In this document: piece by piece, positions 1 through 7,490 of the stretch
Layout: each line of letters starts with the position of its first letter
Position numbering within the stretch: position 1 is the stretch's first letter
Origin: a bacterium
Lineage (GTDB): Bacteria; Armatimonadota; JACIXR01
Assembly: GCA_014360465.1 (NCBI GenBank)
Contig: JACIXQ010000016.1
Coordinates: forward strand, 1 to 38,470
Direction: 5' to 3'
Length of the DNA stretch: 38,470 bases
The notes under the pieces: model-generated
The model's input: the letters and a program-made list of their open reading frames with translations, nothing else
What the model was told of the DNA's origin: nothing
The model's database searches: none
Made by a program: the position numbers and the translations under genes

Positions 1-2
1 TA

Positions 3-413
3 AAGTTTAGGCGTTCTCGTCCCTATCGAAAGAATGATGCTCCCTATGTGGAGAGCAAGAATTGGTCACTTGTTAGGCGTTATACAGGGTGGCGACGATA
101 TGATTCCGAAGAAGAAGGTGAGATACTCAGAGCACTTCTTTATCTGCTAAGCTTGAGGCACAACATTTTCACTCCTACGATAAAGACAAAGGGCAAGGTA
201 AGGGAAGGTGATAAGGTAAGAGTGCAAAAAGACATCAACACGCCATACAATAGGGTGTTAGAACTTTCCGAGGTGCCGGAGGAGACGAAGGAAAAACTAA
301 AGGCAATGAGAGCTAATATAGACTTATTTGAACTATCAGAACGGATTGAGATGTTGGAGAAAAGACTTGACAAAGCATATCAAATAAAGGTAAGGAGGTA
401 TAACAATGAATAA
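3..413 (+). CDS. IS transposase, DDE integrase-type, C-terminal part (cut by window edge)
   Basis: The frame is open from base 3, and its true start lies outside the window. The visible protein begins KFRRSRPYRKNDAPYVESKN and continues with WSLVRRYTGW. This is the end of an rve/DDE integrase core of the kind found in IS transposases: the Glu of the VE-K-N-W block (codon 51-53) sits where these enzymes carry their third catalytic acidic residue. A charged helical tail (ELSERIEMLEKRLDKAYQ) follows. A GTG at 48 could be mistaken for a start, but the conserved core runs through it. The stop lies 42 bases from the convergent clpC stop, so the element inserted, or was cut off, right behind the heat-shock operon. 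The exact IS family cannot be named from this fragment. Confidence 0.8.
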   Translation, partial: KFRRSRPYRKNDAPYVESKNWSLVRRYTGWRRYDSEEEGEILRALLYLLSLRHNIFTPTIKTKGKVREGDKVRVQKDINTPYNRVLELSEVPEETKEKLKAMRANIDLFELSERIEMLEKRLDKAYQIKVRRYNNE

Positions 414-543
414 ATGGAACAAGCTTTCAAAGCAATTTATTTTTGAGGAAAGACGCTATTTTTCTTCTTTATCGTCCTTTTCCGTATCGGTTTTTTCCGT
501 TTCAGCCTCTTCTGTTGATTGCTGTCTAAGTGGTTCAAGGTAG
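406..543 (+). CDS. Short ORF coupled to the transposase, running into antisense clpC
   Basis: A full Shine-Dalgarno (AAGGAGGT, 392-399) sits six bases before ATG 406, and the ATG overlaps the transposase stop by eight bases. The ORF starts [19 protein letters not shown] and has 45 codons, but everything past about codon 17 is the antisense of the clpC 3' end. The initiation site looks real, as for a second IS gene. The body probably is not, because the original downstream gene appears to have been lost at the junction. No function can be given. Confidence 0.3.
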   Translation: MNKWNKLSKQFIFEERRYFSSLSSFSVSVFSVSASSVDCCLSGSR

Positions 544-2933
544 AGGCTCAGGACTATTTCGCCATCTTGAACATCGGCATAAACGGTGTCACCGGGCTTG
601 AACTCGCCCTTGAGGATGGCGTTGGATAGGGGATTTTCTATAAGCCTTTGAATTGTTCTTCTCAGAGGGCGAGCACCAAAGGAAGGGTCATAGCCCTTTT
701 CTGCCAAGAAATCCTTAGCTTTATCGCTGACGATTAGCTTGATGTTGTTCTCCATCAGTTGCTTATTTATGCGGGAGATAAAGAGGTCAACGATTTGGCG
801 GATATGTTCGTGGCTTAATGGGCGGAAGACGATGATTTCGTCTATGCGATTAAGCAGTTCAGGTCGTAGGGTTCTATGCAATTCCTCCAGTACTCTCTCC
901 TTTGCTTTTTGGAAGAAGTCTTCGACTAAGGGAATAGAAGCGAGGTAGGAACTACCAATGTTGGAGGTCATAATTATGACAGTGTTGCGGAAATCAACGG
1001 TGCGTCCGGAGGCGTCGGTGAGGCGTCCATCATCAAGAATCTGAAGCAGGATATTCAGGACATCGGGATGTGCTTTCTCTATCTCGTCAAAGAGGATCAC
1101 CCTGTAAGGGCGACGGCGGACAGGCTCCGTCAACTGACCACCTTCCTCATAGCCGACATAGCCTGGAGGTGCTCCTACGAGGCGAGACACGGTGTGCTTC
1201 TCCTGATATTCGCTCATATCTATTCTCAATAGGGCGCTTTCGTCGCCGAAAAGGAATTCCGCCAATGTCTTTGCCAGCTCCGTCTTCCCAACACCTGTTG
1301 GACCAAGGAAAAGGAAAGAGCCTATCGGGCGGTTGGGATCTTTAAGACCAGCGCGTGCCCGCCTGATTGCTTCAGCCACCGCTTTCACCGCTTCCTCCTG
1401 GTCTATTAACCTTTGATGGATGATTTCCTCTAATCTCGCCAACTTATCCTTCTCATCCTCAATCAGACGGGATAATGGAATGCCCGTCCAACGAGAAACA
1501 ACCTCTGCAACATCCTCCGGTCCAACAACATTATTTACTCCTGTTTCCCGCTCCCATTTTTCCTTTTCTTCGCTGAATTTCTGATAGAGTGCATCGTATT
1601 CATCCCTAATCTTTGCTGCTCTTTCATATTCCCGGCTTGCAACGGCTTCTTGACCATCTCTCGCCAATTTATCAAGCTGTTCCTTCATTTCCTTCAAGTG
1701 AGGAGGCATAGAGTATATCTTCATCCTGACCTTTGAAGCCGCTTCATCCATAACATCTATAGCTTTATCTGGAAGGAAACGGTCCGAGATGTAGCGTGCT
1801 GATAATTTCGCTGCGGATTCCAGCGCTTCGTCACTTATCTTGACATTGTGATGAGCTTCATATTTATCTCTCAGACCTTTGAGAATTTCCACCGTTTGCT
1901 CGACGCTTGGTTCGGATACAAATACTGGTTGGAATCTCCTTTCCAGAGCAGGGTCCTTTTCTATATATTTTCTATATTCATCAAGTGTTGTCGCTCCAAT
2001 ACAACGCAGCTCACCCCTGGCAAGGGCTGGTTTCATCATATTGCTTGCGTCAATGGCACCTTCTGCTGCTCCCGCACCTACAACTGTATGGAGCTCATCT
2101 ATAAAGAGGATAATATCCCCCTGTGAAGCTTTTACCTCGTCCAAGACGCCCTTAAGCCTTTCCTCAAATTCTCCTCTGTATTTTGAGCCGGCGAGTAGAG
2201 CGCCCATATCCAGCTGAATTATTCTCTTTCCCTTCAGAGGTTCTGGCACATCACCTTTGACTATTCTCTGAGCCAATCCTTCCACGATAGCGGTTTTACC
2301 GACGCCTGCTTCACCGATTAGGACTGGGTTGTTTTTCGTCCTCCGGGAAAGAATTTGGATAACTCTCTCTATCTCCTCATCCCTTCCGATAACAGGGTCG
2401 AGTTTTCCTTCACGGGCGAGCTGTGTTATATCCCTGCCAAATCGCTCAAGAGAAGCATATCTTCCTTCGGCGAACTCGTCCTGAACCCGGTGGCTTCCCC
2501 TTATCTCGCGCAGAGCTTGATATAGTTTCTGCTCGTCCAAGCCTAAACGACGAAGAATTCTTCCCGCTCCTCCCTCTGCTTCCTTCAGGATACCAATTAA
2601 TAGGTGTTCTATTCCTATATATTCATCTTTGAGACGTTGTGCCTCTTCCCATGCCAAATCAAGGGCATGTTTTGCTTGGGGAGTTAGATATATCTGAGTT
2701 GAAGCAGGTCCATATACTTTTGGAAAGCGGGATAAAGCTTCCTCTAATTGTCTTTTTATTTGGTCGGGATTGAGGCCAGCCTTGCTGATTATCCTGCTCG
2801 CCAAACCTTCCGGATGTTCAAGGAGAGCGAGCAGGATGTGTTCGGTATCCATTTGATTGTGGTTAAATCTCTCCATTATTTTCTGAGCAGTGTAAAGAAC
2901 CTCCTTGGCTCTTTCAGTAAATCTGTCAATCAT
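456..2933 (-). CDS. clpC: ClpC-type AAA+ unfoldase, Clp protease ATPase subunit
   Basis: This is a cytoplasmic hexameric unfoldase that feeds damaged or tagged proteins to ClpP. The 825-residue protein has two N-terminal Clp-N repeats (about 1-145), a first AAA+ module with Walker A GEAGVGKT (207-214), a UVR-type middle domain (about 415-455, [20 protein letters not shown]), and a second AAA+ module with GPTGVGKT (544-551). The single UVR-size insert, rather than a long ClpB middle domain, makes this ClpC. The last 30 or so residues are a Glu/Lys/Asp-rich tail. ATG overlaps the hspR stop as ATGA, so translation is coupled, and clpC is the last gene of the heat-shock operon. No mcsA, mcsB or ctsR is nearby; HspR is the evident regulator. 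Its proteolytic partner clpP is not in the window. Confidence 0.95.
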   Translation of the reverse strand: MIDRFTERAKEVLYTAQKIMERFNHNQMDTEHILLALLEHPEGLASRIISKAGLNPDQIKRQLEEALSRFPKVYGPASTQIYLTPQAKHALDLAWEEAQRLKDEYIGIEHLLIGILKEAEGGAGRILRRLGLDEQKLYQALREIRGSHRVQDEFAEGRYASLERFGRDITQLAREGKLDPVIGRDEEIERVIQILSRRTKNNPVLIGEAGVGKTAIVEGLAQRIVKGDVPEPLKGKRIIQLDMGALLAGSKYRGEFEERLKGVLDEVKASQGDIILFIDELHTVVGAGAAEGAIDASNMMKPALARGELRCIGATTLDEYRKYIEKDPALERRFQPVFVSEPSVEQTVEILKGLRDKYEAHHNVKISDEALESAAKLSARYISDRFLPDKAIDVMDEAASKVRMKIYSMPPHLKEMKEQLDKLARDGQEAVASREYERAAKIRDEYDALYQKFSEEKEKWERETGVNNVVGPEDVAEVVSRWTGIPLSRLIEDEKDKLARLEEIIHQRLIDQEEAVKAVAEAIRRARAGLKDPNRPIGSFLFLGPTGVGKTELAKTLAEFLFGDESALLRIDMSEYQEKHTVSRLVGAPPGYVGYEEGGQLTEPVRRRPYRVILFDEIEKAHPDVLNILLQILDDGRLTDASGRTVDFRNTVIIMTSNIGSSYLASIPLVEDFFQKAKERVLEELHRTLRPELLNRIDEIIVFRPLSHEHIRQIVDLFISRINKQLMENNIKLIVSDKAKDFLAEKGYDPSFGARPLRRTIQRLIENPLSNAILKGEFKPGDTVYADVQDGEIVLSLYLEPLRQQSTEEAETEKTDTEKDDKEEK

Positions 2934-3250
2934 TTCTCATCACCTTCCTGTTCAAGTATTATAGTTGGTTTTTCTTGAAGTTTACTTTCCAATTCTCTGA
3001 TTTTGTCCATAAGATTGAGGATTATCTCCACTCCCGCCAGGTTTACCCCAAAATCCTGGGTAAGTGTCCTTATTACTTTTATCCTTGCGATATCCCGAAG
3101 AGAATAGACCCTCTTTCCACCCTTCCGTAGGGGTTTAACGAACCCCATCTGTTCGTAAAGGCGAAGTGTGTGGGGGTGGCATTTAGTTATTTTAGCCACC
3201 ATTCCGATAAAGAAGAAAGGTTCCTCCCTATCTTTATCTTGTCTTGCCAT
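2930..3250 (-). CDS. hspR: HspR, MerR-family heat-shock repressor
   Basis: This is a DNA-binding repressor of chaperone genes. In Actinobacteria and Helicobacter, HspR binds the inverted repeat HAIR and uses DnaK as co-repressor. The 106-residue protein has a MerR helix-turn-helix from about residue 13 ([20 protein letters not shown]), the recognition block [15 protein letters not shown], and a short helical tail. It is shorter than many actinobacterial HspR proteins. The gene lies between dnaJ (17-base overlap) and clpC (4-base ATGA overlap), the classic dnaK-grpE-dnaJ-hspR order. It therefore most likely represses its own operon, including clpC. The Shine-Dalgarno is weak, which fits translational coupling to dnaJ. 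Confidence 0.92.
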   Translation of the reverse strand: MARQDKDREEPFFFIGMVAKITKCHPHTLRLYEQMGFVKPLRKGGKRVYSLRDIARIKVIRTLTQDFGVNLAGVEIILNLMDKIRELESKLQEKPTIILEQEGDEK

Positions 3251-4364
3251 ATCTCATCGCCTGCCTGAAAAGTTCAGCTCTTGGGTTTTCCGTATGAAGC
3301 TTACGGAATTCCTCCAGCAACTGTTTATCCCTGATTCCTAAAGTGCGTGGGAGTACTATCTTAACGGTGGCATAAAGATTTCCATAGCCCTGCCCGTTGA
3401 GGCGAGGCATACCCTTGCCAGCGAGGCGGAATATCTGACCAGATTGGGTTCCTGAAGGTATGTTGAATTTGACGGTTTTTCCATCCAAAGTTGGGATTTC
3501 AATTTCTGCGCCGAGACCAGCCTCATAAAAGGCGACGGGTACCTCTACATAGAGGTCATCCCCTTGACGCTTGAAAACAGGGTGGGGGCGTACAACCAGA
3601 TAAACATATAGATCACCCTTCCTTCCAGTGGGGGAGGAGTGTCCTTCTCCTCTTAATCTCAGGCGTATACCTGTATCCACGCCTTTTGGAATCTTTACTT
3701 CAATTGTTTTGATAGTTCTTATCAAGCCTGAGCCACCGCAATCCCTACAGGGGTCTATCACTTTCCTACCAGAACCTTTACAGTCCGGGCATATGCTCTC
3801 GCTCGAGAAAAAGGAAAAGCCAACCCTTACCCTTCCTCTGCCCCCACAGGTAGGGCAAGTGCCCACCCTTCCATTGGGGCGAGCCCCAGTACCTGAACAG
3901 GTTGGGCAGATTTCTTCTCTTGGAATTTGAATTTTTTTGGTAGTTCCCATATAGGTATCTTCAAGTTCTATCTCCAATTGGGTTTCTATATCAAGGTCTC
4001 TTTCTTCTGCTGTGCGGGTTGTCGTGCCGAATATGGTATCGAAGATATCACCTATTCCAAAATCAGCAAATGGGTCGAAGTCAAAGCCAACGGTAGAGCC
4101 AACATTTGAGGAGTAAGCTCCTGATCTCTGGAATTCCTGCCAATGTTCGCCATAGGTATCGTAGAGGCGTCTTTTCTCGGGGTCAGATAGGACCTGATAA
4201 GCTTCGTTTATTTCTTTAAATTTTTCCTGTGCCTCCTTGGAGGGATTGACATCGGGATGATATTGGCGGGCAAGGCGTCTGAACGCCTTCTTAATCTCCT
4301 CCTGGGAGGCATTGCGAGGGACCCCGAGAATCTGATAATAGTCCTTAGCCATTACTTTGGGCAT
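3234..4364 (-). CDS. dnaJ: DnaJ (Hsp40) co-chaperone
   Basis: DnaJ delivers unfolded clients to DnaK and stimulates its ATPase. The J domain (about residues 5-70) contains the HPD motif (QYHPDVN, H36). A short Gly/Phe region with an aspartate-rich stretch follows. The zinc domain has all four CxxCxGxG-type repeats ([32 protein letters not shown]). Two C-terminal substrate-binding beta domains complete a type I DnaJ of 376 residues. The upstream ATG (4364) gives a four-residue extension, MPKV. The ATG at 4352 ([11 protein letters not shown]) is the more usual start; a purine-rich GGAAGGAG lies before both, so the choice is open. The start overlaps the end of grpE. Confidence 0.95.
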   Translation of the reverse strand: MPKVMAKDYYQILGVPRNASQEEIKKAFRRLARQYHPDVNPSKEAQEKFKEINEAYQVLSDPEKRRLYDTYGEHWQEFQRSGAYSSNVGSTVGFDFDPFADFGIGDIFDTIFGTTTRTAEERDLDIETQLEIELEDTYMGTTKKIQIPREEICPTCSGTGARPNGRVGTCPTCGGRGRVRVGFSFFSSESICPDCKGSGRKVIDPCRDCGGSGLIRTIKTIEVKIPKGVDTGIRLRLRGEGHSSPTGRKGDLYVYLVVRPHPVFKRQGDDLYVEVPVAFYEAGLGAEIEIPTLDGKTVKFNIPSGTQSGQIFRLAGKGMPRLNGQGYGNLYATVKIVLPRTLGIRDKQLLEEFRKLHTENPRAELFRQAMRYGKTR

Positions 4365-4869
4365 CTCCTTCCTTCCTTGCTACTTTTACCTTAGCAGGAC
4401 GTAATAATTTTCCTTTGTAAGTGTAACCAGCGAGTAGTTCCTCTACAATTATACCATCTTTATCCTGGCTATCCACCCAAGCTACTGCCTCATGGAGATT
4501 GGGGTCGAATTCCTTCCCCACAACTTCCATTCTTACCACCCCTTCCTTTTGGAGGAAATCCATCAATTGTTTATAAATCATCTGCATACCCTGAGCATAG
4601 GGGTTATCCTCATAAGAGAGGGCTCTTTCGAAGTTATCTATGATTGGAAGGAAGCGCTTGAGGAGCTCGGATTTGGCGAATTCACCTACCTCCTCAAAGT
4701 GGCGGGCGCTCCTCCGTTTGTAATTTTCAAAATCAGCACGTAGACGGAGGAGAGCGTCCTTATACTCCTCTAATTCCGATTTATATTTTTCCAGTTCAGC
4801 TTTAGTTTCTTCCATTTCTCGCTTCCACCTTTTTGTCCAGTGTTCTTTTACTTCCTTTTTTTCTTCCAT
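4345..4869 (-). CDS. grpE: GrpE nucleotide exchange factor
   Basis: GrpE releases ADP from DnaK. The 174-residue protein has a long charged coiled-coil N-terminus (about 1-60), the conserved segment [12 protein letters not shown], and a C-terminal beta domain with FDPNLHEAV and [17 protein letters not shown], all standard GrpE features. A Shine-Dalgarno GAGGTGA lies six bases before the ATG. A small GC hairpin (4889-4905) sits just upstream of that site in the 56-base gap after hsp20. The grpE 3' end overlaps dnaJ. Confidence 0.95.
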   Translation of the reverse strand: MEEKKEVKEHWTKRWKREMEETKAELEKYKSELEEYKDALLRLRADFENYKRRSARHFEEVGEFAKSELLKRFLPIIDNFERALSYEDNPYAQGMQMIYKQLMDFLQKEGVVRMEVVGKEFDPNLHEAVAWVDSQDKDGIIVEELLAGYTYKGKLLRPAKVKVARKEGDAQSNG

Positions 4870-4888
4870 TCTACTTCACCTCGCAAGA

Positions 4889-4905
4889 GGGGCGAGGGAT
4901 GCCCC
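4889..4905 (-). promoter_or_regulatory. Small GC hairpin in the hsp20-grpE spacer
   Basis: GGGGC (4889-4893) and GCCCC (4901-4905) pair around a seven-base loop. The hairpin precedes the grpE Shine-Dalgarno by about five bases. It could be an mRNA processing or pausing element, or a weak control on grpE translation. It has no U-tract, so it is not a standard terminator. Confidence 0.35.
4894..4905 (+). repeat. Left copy of a 12-base inverted repeat flanking hsp20
   Basis: GAGGGATGCCCC on the plus strand. Its exact reverse complement lies at 5408-5419, on the other side of hsp20. Only 12 bases match, and the flanking bases differ. Confidence 0.5.
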
Positions 4906-4925
4906 CTGGTGTTGACAAATTGATT

Positions 4926-5363
4926 TCACTTCTCTACTTTTATTTTAATAGGTTTGGGTTTTGCCTCCTCGGCTTTAGGCACCCTGACCTCCAGGATGCC
5001 ATCCTTGAAGGTGGCCTTCACCTCGTCTGCCTTGACGGGGACGCCGAGGGTGAAGGAGCGCTGGAAGGAGCCGTAGCAGCGCTCGAGGCGGAGGTAGTTC
5101 TCCTTCTCGCTGCGCTGCTCCTCCTTCTTCTCGCCGCGGATGGTCAGGGTGTCGCCGTGGAGGGTTATCTCCACATCGTCGGGGTTGATGCCGGGAAGCT
5201 CCATCTTAACGATGAACTCGTTCTCCGTCTCAACTATATCGGTGAGAGGATGGAACTCCTCGCGGCGTATGGGACGGCGCTCAAAAATCTCGTCGAAGAG
5301 GCGCTCCATTTCCCTCCTGAGGGACATAAGCTCCTCGAAGGGTCTCCATCTCATAAGTCCCAT
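4926..5363 (-). CDS. Hsp20 / alpha-crystallin small heat-shock protein
   Basis: This is an ATP-independent holdase that keeps unfolding proteins soluble for DnaK. The 145-residue protein begins MGLMRWRPFEELMSLRREME, the usual N-terminus of bacterial Hsp20, and carries the alpha-crystallin domain with MELPGINPDDVEI and the signature GVPVKADEVKATFKDGILEV. A perfect Shine-Dalgarno AGGAGGTGA ends six bases before ATG 5363, which decides that start over one 51 bases upstream (MPRKRNLQ). Its base composition is unlike its neighbours: line 5041-5100 has 40 G/C in 60, against 30 in 60 in sampled lines of dnaK and grpE. It sits between dnaK and grpE and is flanked by a 12-base inverted repeat, which may mean later insertion into the operon. 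Confidence 0.93.
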   Translation of the reverse strand: MGLMRWRPFEELMSLRREMERLFDEIFERRPIRREEFHPLTDIVETENEFIVKMELPGINPDDVEITLHGDTLTIRGEKKEEQRSEKENYLRLERCYGSFQRSFTLGVPVKADEVKATFKDGILEVRVPKAEEAKPKPIKIKVEK

Positions 5364-5407
5364 ACTTCTCACCTCCTTTCCCTGAGATTTTTGGAGATTT
5401 CTTTTGC

Positions 5408-5419
5408 GGGGCATCCCTC
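5408..5419 (-). repeat. Right copy of the 12-base inverted repeat flanking hsp20
   Basis: GGGGCATCCCTC on the plus strand, the reverse complement of 4894-4905. It lies in the 68-base gap between the dnaK stop and the hsp20 start. In the operon mRNA the two copies could pair and loop out the whole hsp20 coding region. Confidence 0.5.
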
Positions 5420-5431
5420 ATCACCCCCAAA

Positions 5432-7330
5432 TTATTCTTCCTTATAGTCGGCGTCTATGACGCCACCATCACCAGATGGTGGCGGAGTAGTTCCTCCACC
5501 TGCCGCTTGTGCGCCAGGCTGGGAAGTAGTTTGCTGATAGAGGATTTGGGAAATCCTGAAGGAAATTCTTTGCAGATTATCCATCTTCTGTCGGATAAGG
5601 TTTATGTCTTGCCCTTTGAGTGCTTCTCGTAGCTCGTCCATAGCTCTGGTAACCTCCTCTTTCTCGCTTTGAGGCAATTTATCGCCAAGTTGGTCTATAG
5701 TCTTTTGCACTGTGTAGAGGAGGCTGTCGGCATTATTGCGGAGGTCTATTTCCTCCTTGCGGCGTCTATCTTCCTCTGCGTGAGCTTCTGCTTCCTTTAT
5801 CATCCTATCGATTTCTTCTTTCGTCAGGTTTGTTGAGCCGGTTATGGTGATGGACTGCTGATTACCCGTGGCGAGGTCTTTTGCCGTTACATTGAGGATA
5901 CCGTTGGCGTCTACATCAAAGGTTACCTCTATCTGGGGAACCCCGCGAGGAGCGGGTGGAATCCCAGTGAGGTGGAATCTGCCGAGAGAGCGGTTATCCT
6001 TAGCTAAAGGTCTCTCGCCTTGAAGGACATGGATTTCCACCGTTGTCTGCCCGTCCGCAGCAGTGGTGAATATCTCGCTTTTACGGACGGGAATGGCGGT
6101 GTTGCGCTCAATGATGGGCGTGAAGACGCCGCCCAGTGTCTCAACGCCGAGGGTGATGGGTATGACATCTATAAGGACGATGTCCTTAAGTTCACCCTTT
6201 AAGACGCCCGCCTGGATAGCCGCGCCCATCGCTACCACCTCATCGGGGTTTATATCGCGGCGAGGTTCTTTGCCGACGAGGCGACGGACGAGGTTCTGAA
6301 TAGCGGGCATCCTTGTAGCTCCGCCAACGAGGATAACATCATCAAGGTCGGATGGCTTCAAACCTGCATCGGAGAGGGCTCTCTCGAAGGGACCTATACA
6401 GCGCTCTACGAGGTCAGCAGTCAATTCCTCGAACTTAGCCCTCGTGAGCACCATATCCAAATGCTTAGGTCCGGAAGCATCGGCGGTGATGAATGGAAGA
6501 TTGATTATGGTTTGCGTGAGGGAAGAGAGCTCCACCTTCGCTTTCTCGGCAGCTTCTATCAGGCGCTGAAGTGCCTGAGGGTCTTTGCGAAGGTCAATCC
6601 CGTGTTGTTTCATAAATTCGTCGGCGAGATAGTTAGCTATTCGTTCGTCAAAATCATCTCCTCCGAGATGAGTGTCGCCAGCCGTGGCAAGCACCTCGTA
6701 GACACCTTCACCCACCTCTAAGATAGAGACATCAAAAGTTCCACCCCCTAAGTCCCAGACAAGTATCTTTCCGCTTTTTCCTTTGCCGTAGCCATATGCC
6801 ATTGCTGCGGCGGTAGGCTCGTTGATTATTCTGAGGACTTTGAGACCAGCTATTTCGCCAGCGTTTTTTGTGGCAGTCCGCTGGGCATCGTTGAAGTAAG
6901 CGGGAACAGTGATCACTGCTTCCTTGATTTCTTCTCCGAGATACTTCTCCGCATCTTCCTTGAGCTTCCGTAGTATCATAGCGGATATCTCTTCAGGGGT
7001 GAAATCCCGTCCAGCTGCTGGTATGTAGACTCTCGCTTCACCTTTAGGTCCCCTTACGACCTTGTAGGGAACGCGTTGGCGCTCCACCTCAACCTCCTCG
7101 TATCGCCTTCCCATAAATCTCTTTATGGAATATATCGTATTTTCAGGATTGATTACCGCCTGCCTTTTGGCAGGAGCACCGACTAACCTTTCTCCGTTTT
7201 TGGTGAAGGCGACTACCGAGGGGGTTAGGCGGCTACCTTCAGAGTTTACGATAACCTCAGGCTCGCCGCCTTCAAGAACGGCAAGCACCGAGTTAGTCGT
7301 TCCGAGGTCTATTCCTACTGCTTTTGCCAT
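5432..7330 (-). CDS. dnaK: DnaK (Hsp70) chaperone
   Basis: DnaK is the central ATP-dependent folding chaperone, working with DnaJ and GrpE. The 632-residue protein begins [15 protein letters not shown], the phosphate-1 motif. The ATPase domain carries [14 protein letters not shown] and [13 protein letters not shown], the substrate-binding domain carries [20 protein letters not shown], and the tail ends [15 protein letters not shown] 15 bases upstream lies inside the Shine-Dalgarno, so ATG 7330 is preferred; AAGGAGGT (7344-7351) is 13 bases away, a long spacing. The gene opens the operon behind a clear promoter. A 10-bp hairpin is built into its last codons. Confidence 0.96.
   Translation of the reverse strand: MAKAVGIDLGTTNSVLAVLEGGEPEVIVNSEGSRLTPSVVAFTKNGERLVGAPAKRQAVINPENTIYSIKRFMGRRYEEVEVERQRVPYKVVRGPKGEARVYIPAAGRDFTPEEISAMILRKLKEDAEKYLGEEIKEAVITVPAYFNDAQRTATKNAGEIAGLKVLRIINEPTAAAMAYGYGKGKSGKILVWDLGGGTFDVSILEVGEGVYEVLATAGDTHLGGDDFDERIANYLADEFMKQHGIDLRKDPQALQRLIEAAEKAKVELSSLTQTIINLPFITADASGPKHLDMVLTRAKFEELTADLVERCIGPFERALSDAGLKPSDLDDVILVGGATRMPAIQNLVRRLVGKEPRRDINPDEVVAMGAAIQAGVLKGELKDIVLIDVIPITLGVETLGGVFTPIIERNTAIPVRKSEIFTTAADGQTTVEIHVLQGERPLAKDNRSLGRFHLTGIPPAPRGVPQIEVTFDVDANGILNVTAKDLATGNQQSITITGSTNLTKEEIDRMIKEAEAHAEEDRRRKEEIDLRNNADSLLYTVQKTIDQLGDKLPQSEKEEVTRAMDELREALKGQDINLIRQKMDNLQRISFRISQILYQQTTSQPGAQAAGGGTTPPPSGDGGVIDADYKEE
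5461..5484 (-). promoter_or_regulatory. 10-bp perfect hairpin inside the last codons of dnaK
   Basis: CGCCACCATC (5461-5470) and GATGGTGGCG (5475-5484) pair perfectly around a four-base loop. The hairpin lies in the glycine/proline-rich tail codons, about 26 bases before the dnaK stop. No U-tract follows. It is a good candidate for an mRNA stability or processing element that sets dnaK apart from the downstream genes. Confidence 0.5.
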
Positions 7331-7372
7331 TGTCTTTATTAACACCTCCTTATCATTTTTATTCCGCTATAT

Positions 7373-7407
7373 ATAATAACACTTTATAATAGCATTGGCA
7401 AGTCAAG
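7373..7407 (-). promoter_or_regulatory. dnaK operon promoter with a HAIR-like half site
   Basis: Read on the minus strand: TTGCCA (-35, 7401-7396), a 17-base spacer, TATTAT (-10, 7378-7373). Each hexamer is one base from the sigma-70 consensus. The predicted start near 7366 gives a leader of about 36 bases. CTTGACT (7407-7401), one mismatch from the HAIR half CTTGAGT, abuts the -35. The second half of a canonical HAIR repeat is not visible. Confidence 0.6.
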
Positions 7408-7490
7408 TTGCAACAAAAGTTTCAAAATTTTATTGGGGAAAAGACCTACACCATTCTTTAATGAAAAGCAAAGGGGTGATTAGTCGGGGT

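Noticed and set aside
4833-5447. Long plus-strand open frame (204 codons) opposite hsp20
   Set aside because: It mirrors the GC-rich hsp20 codons. The minus strand has a perfect ribosome site and a clear alpha-crystallin domain; the plus frame has neither.
7331-7345. GTG start for dnaK at 7345
   Set aside because: The codon is part of the Shine-Dalgarno sequence itself, and DnaK proteins begin at the MAK-type start 15 bases later.
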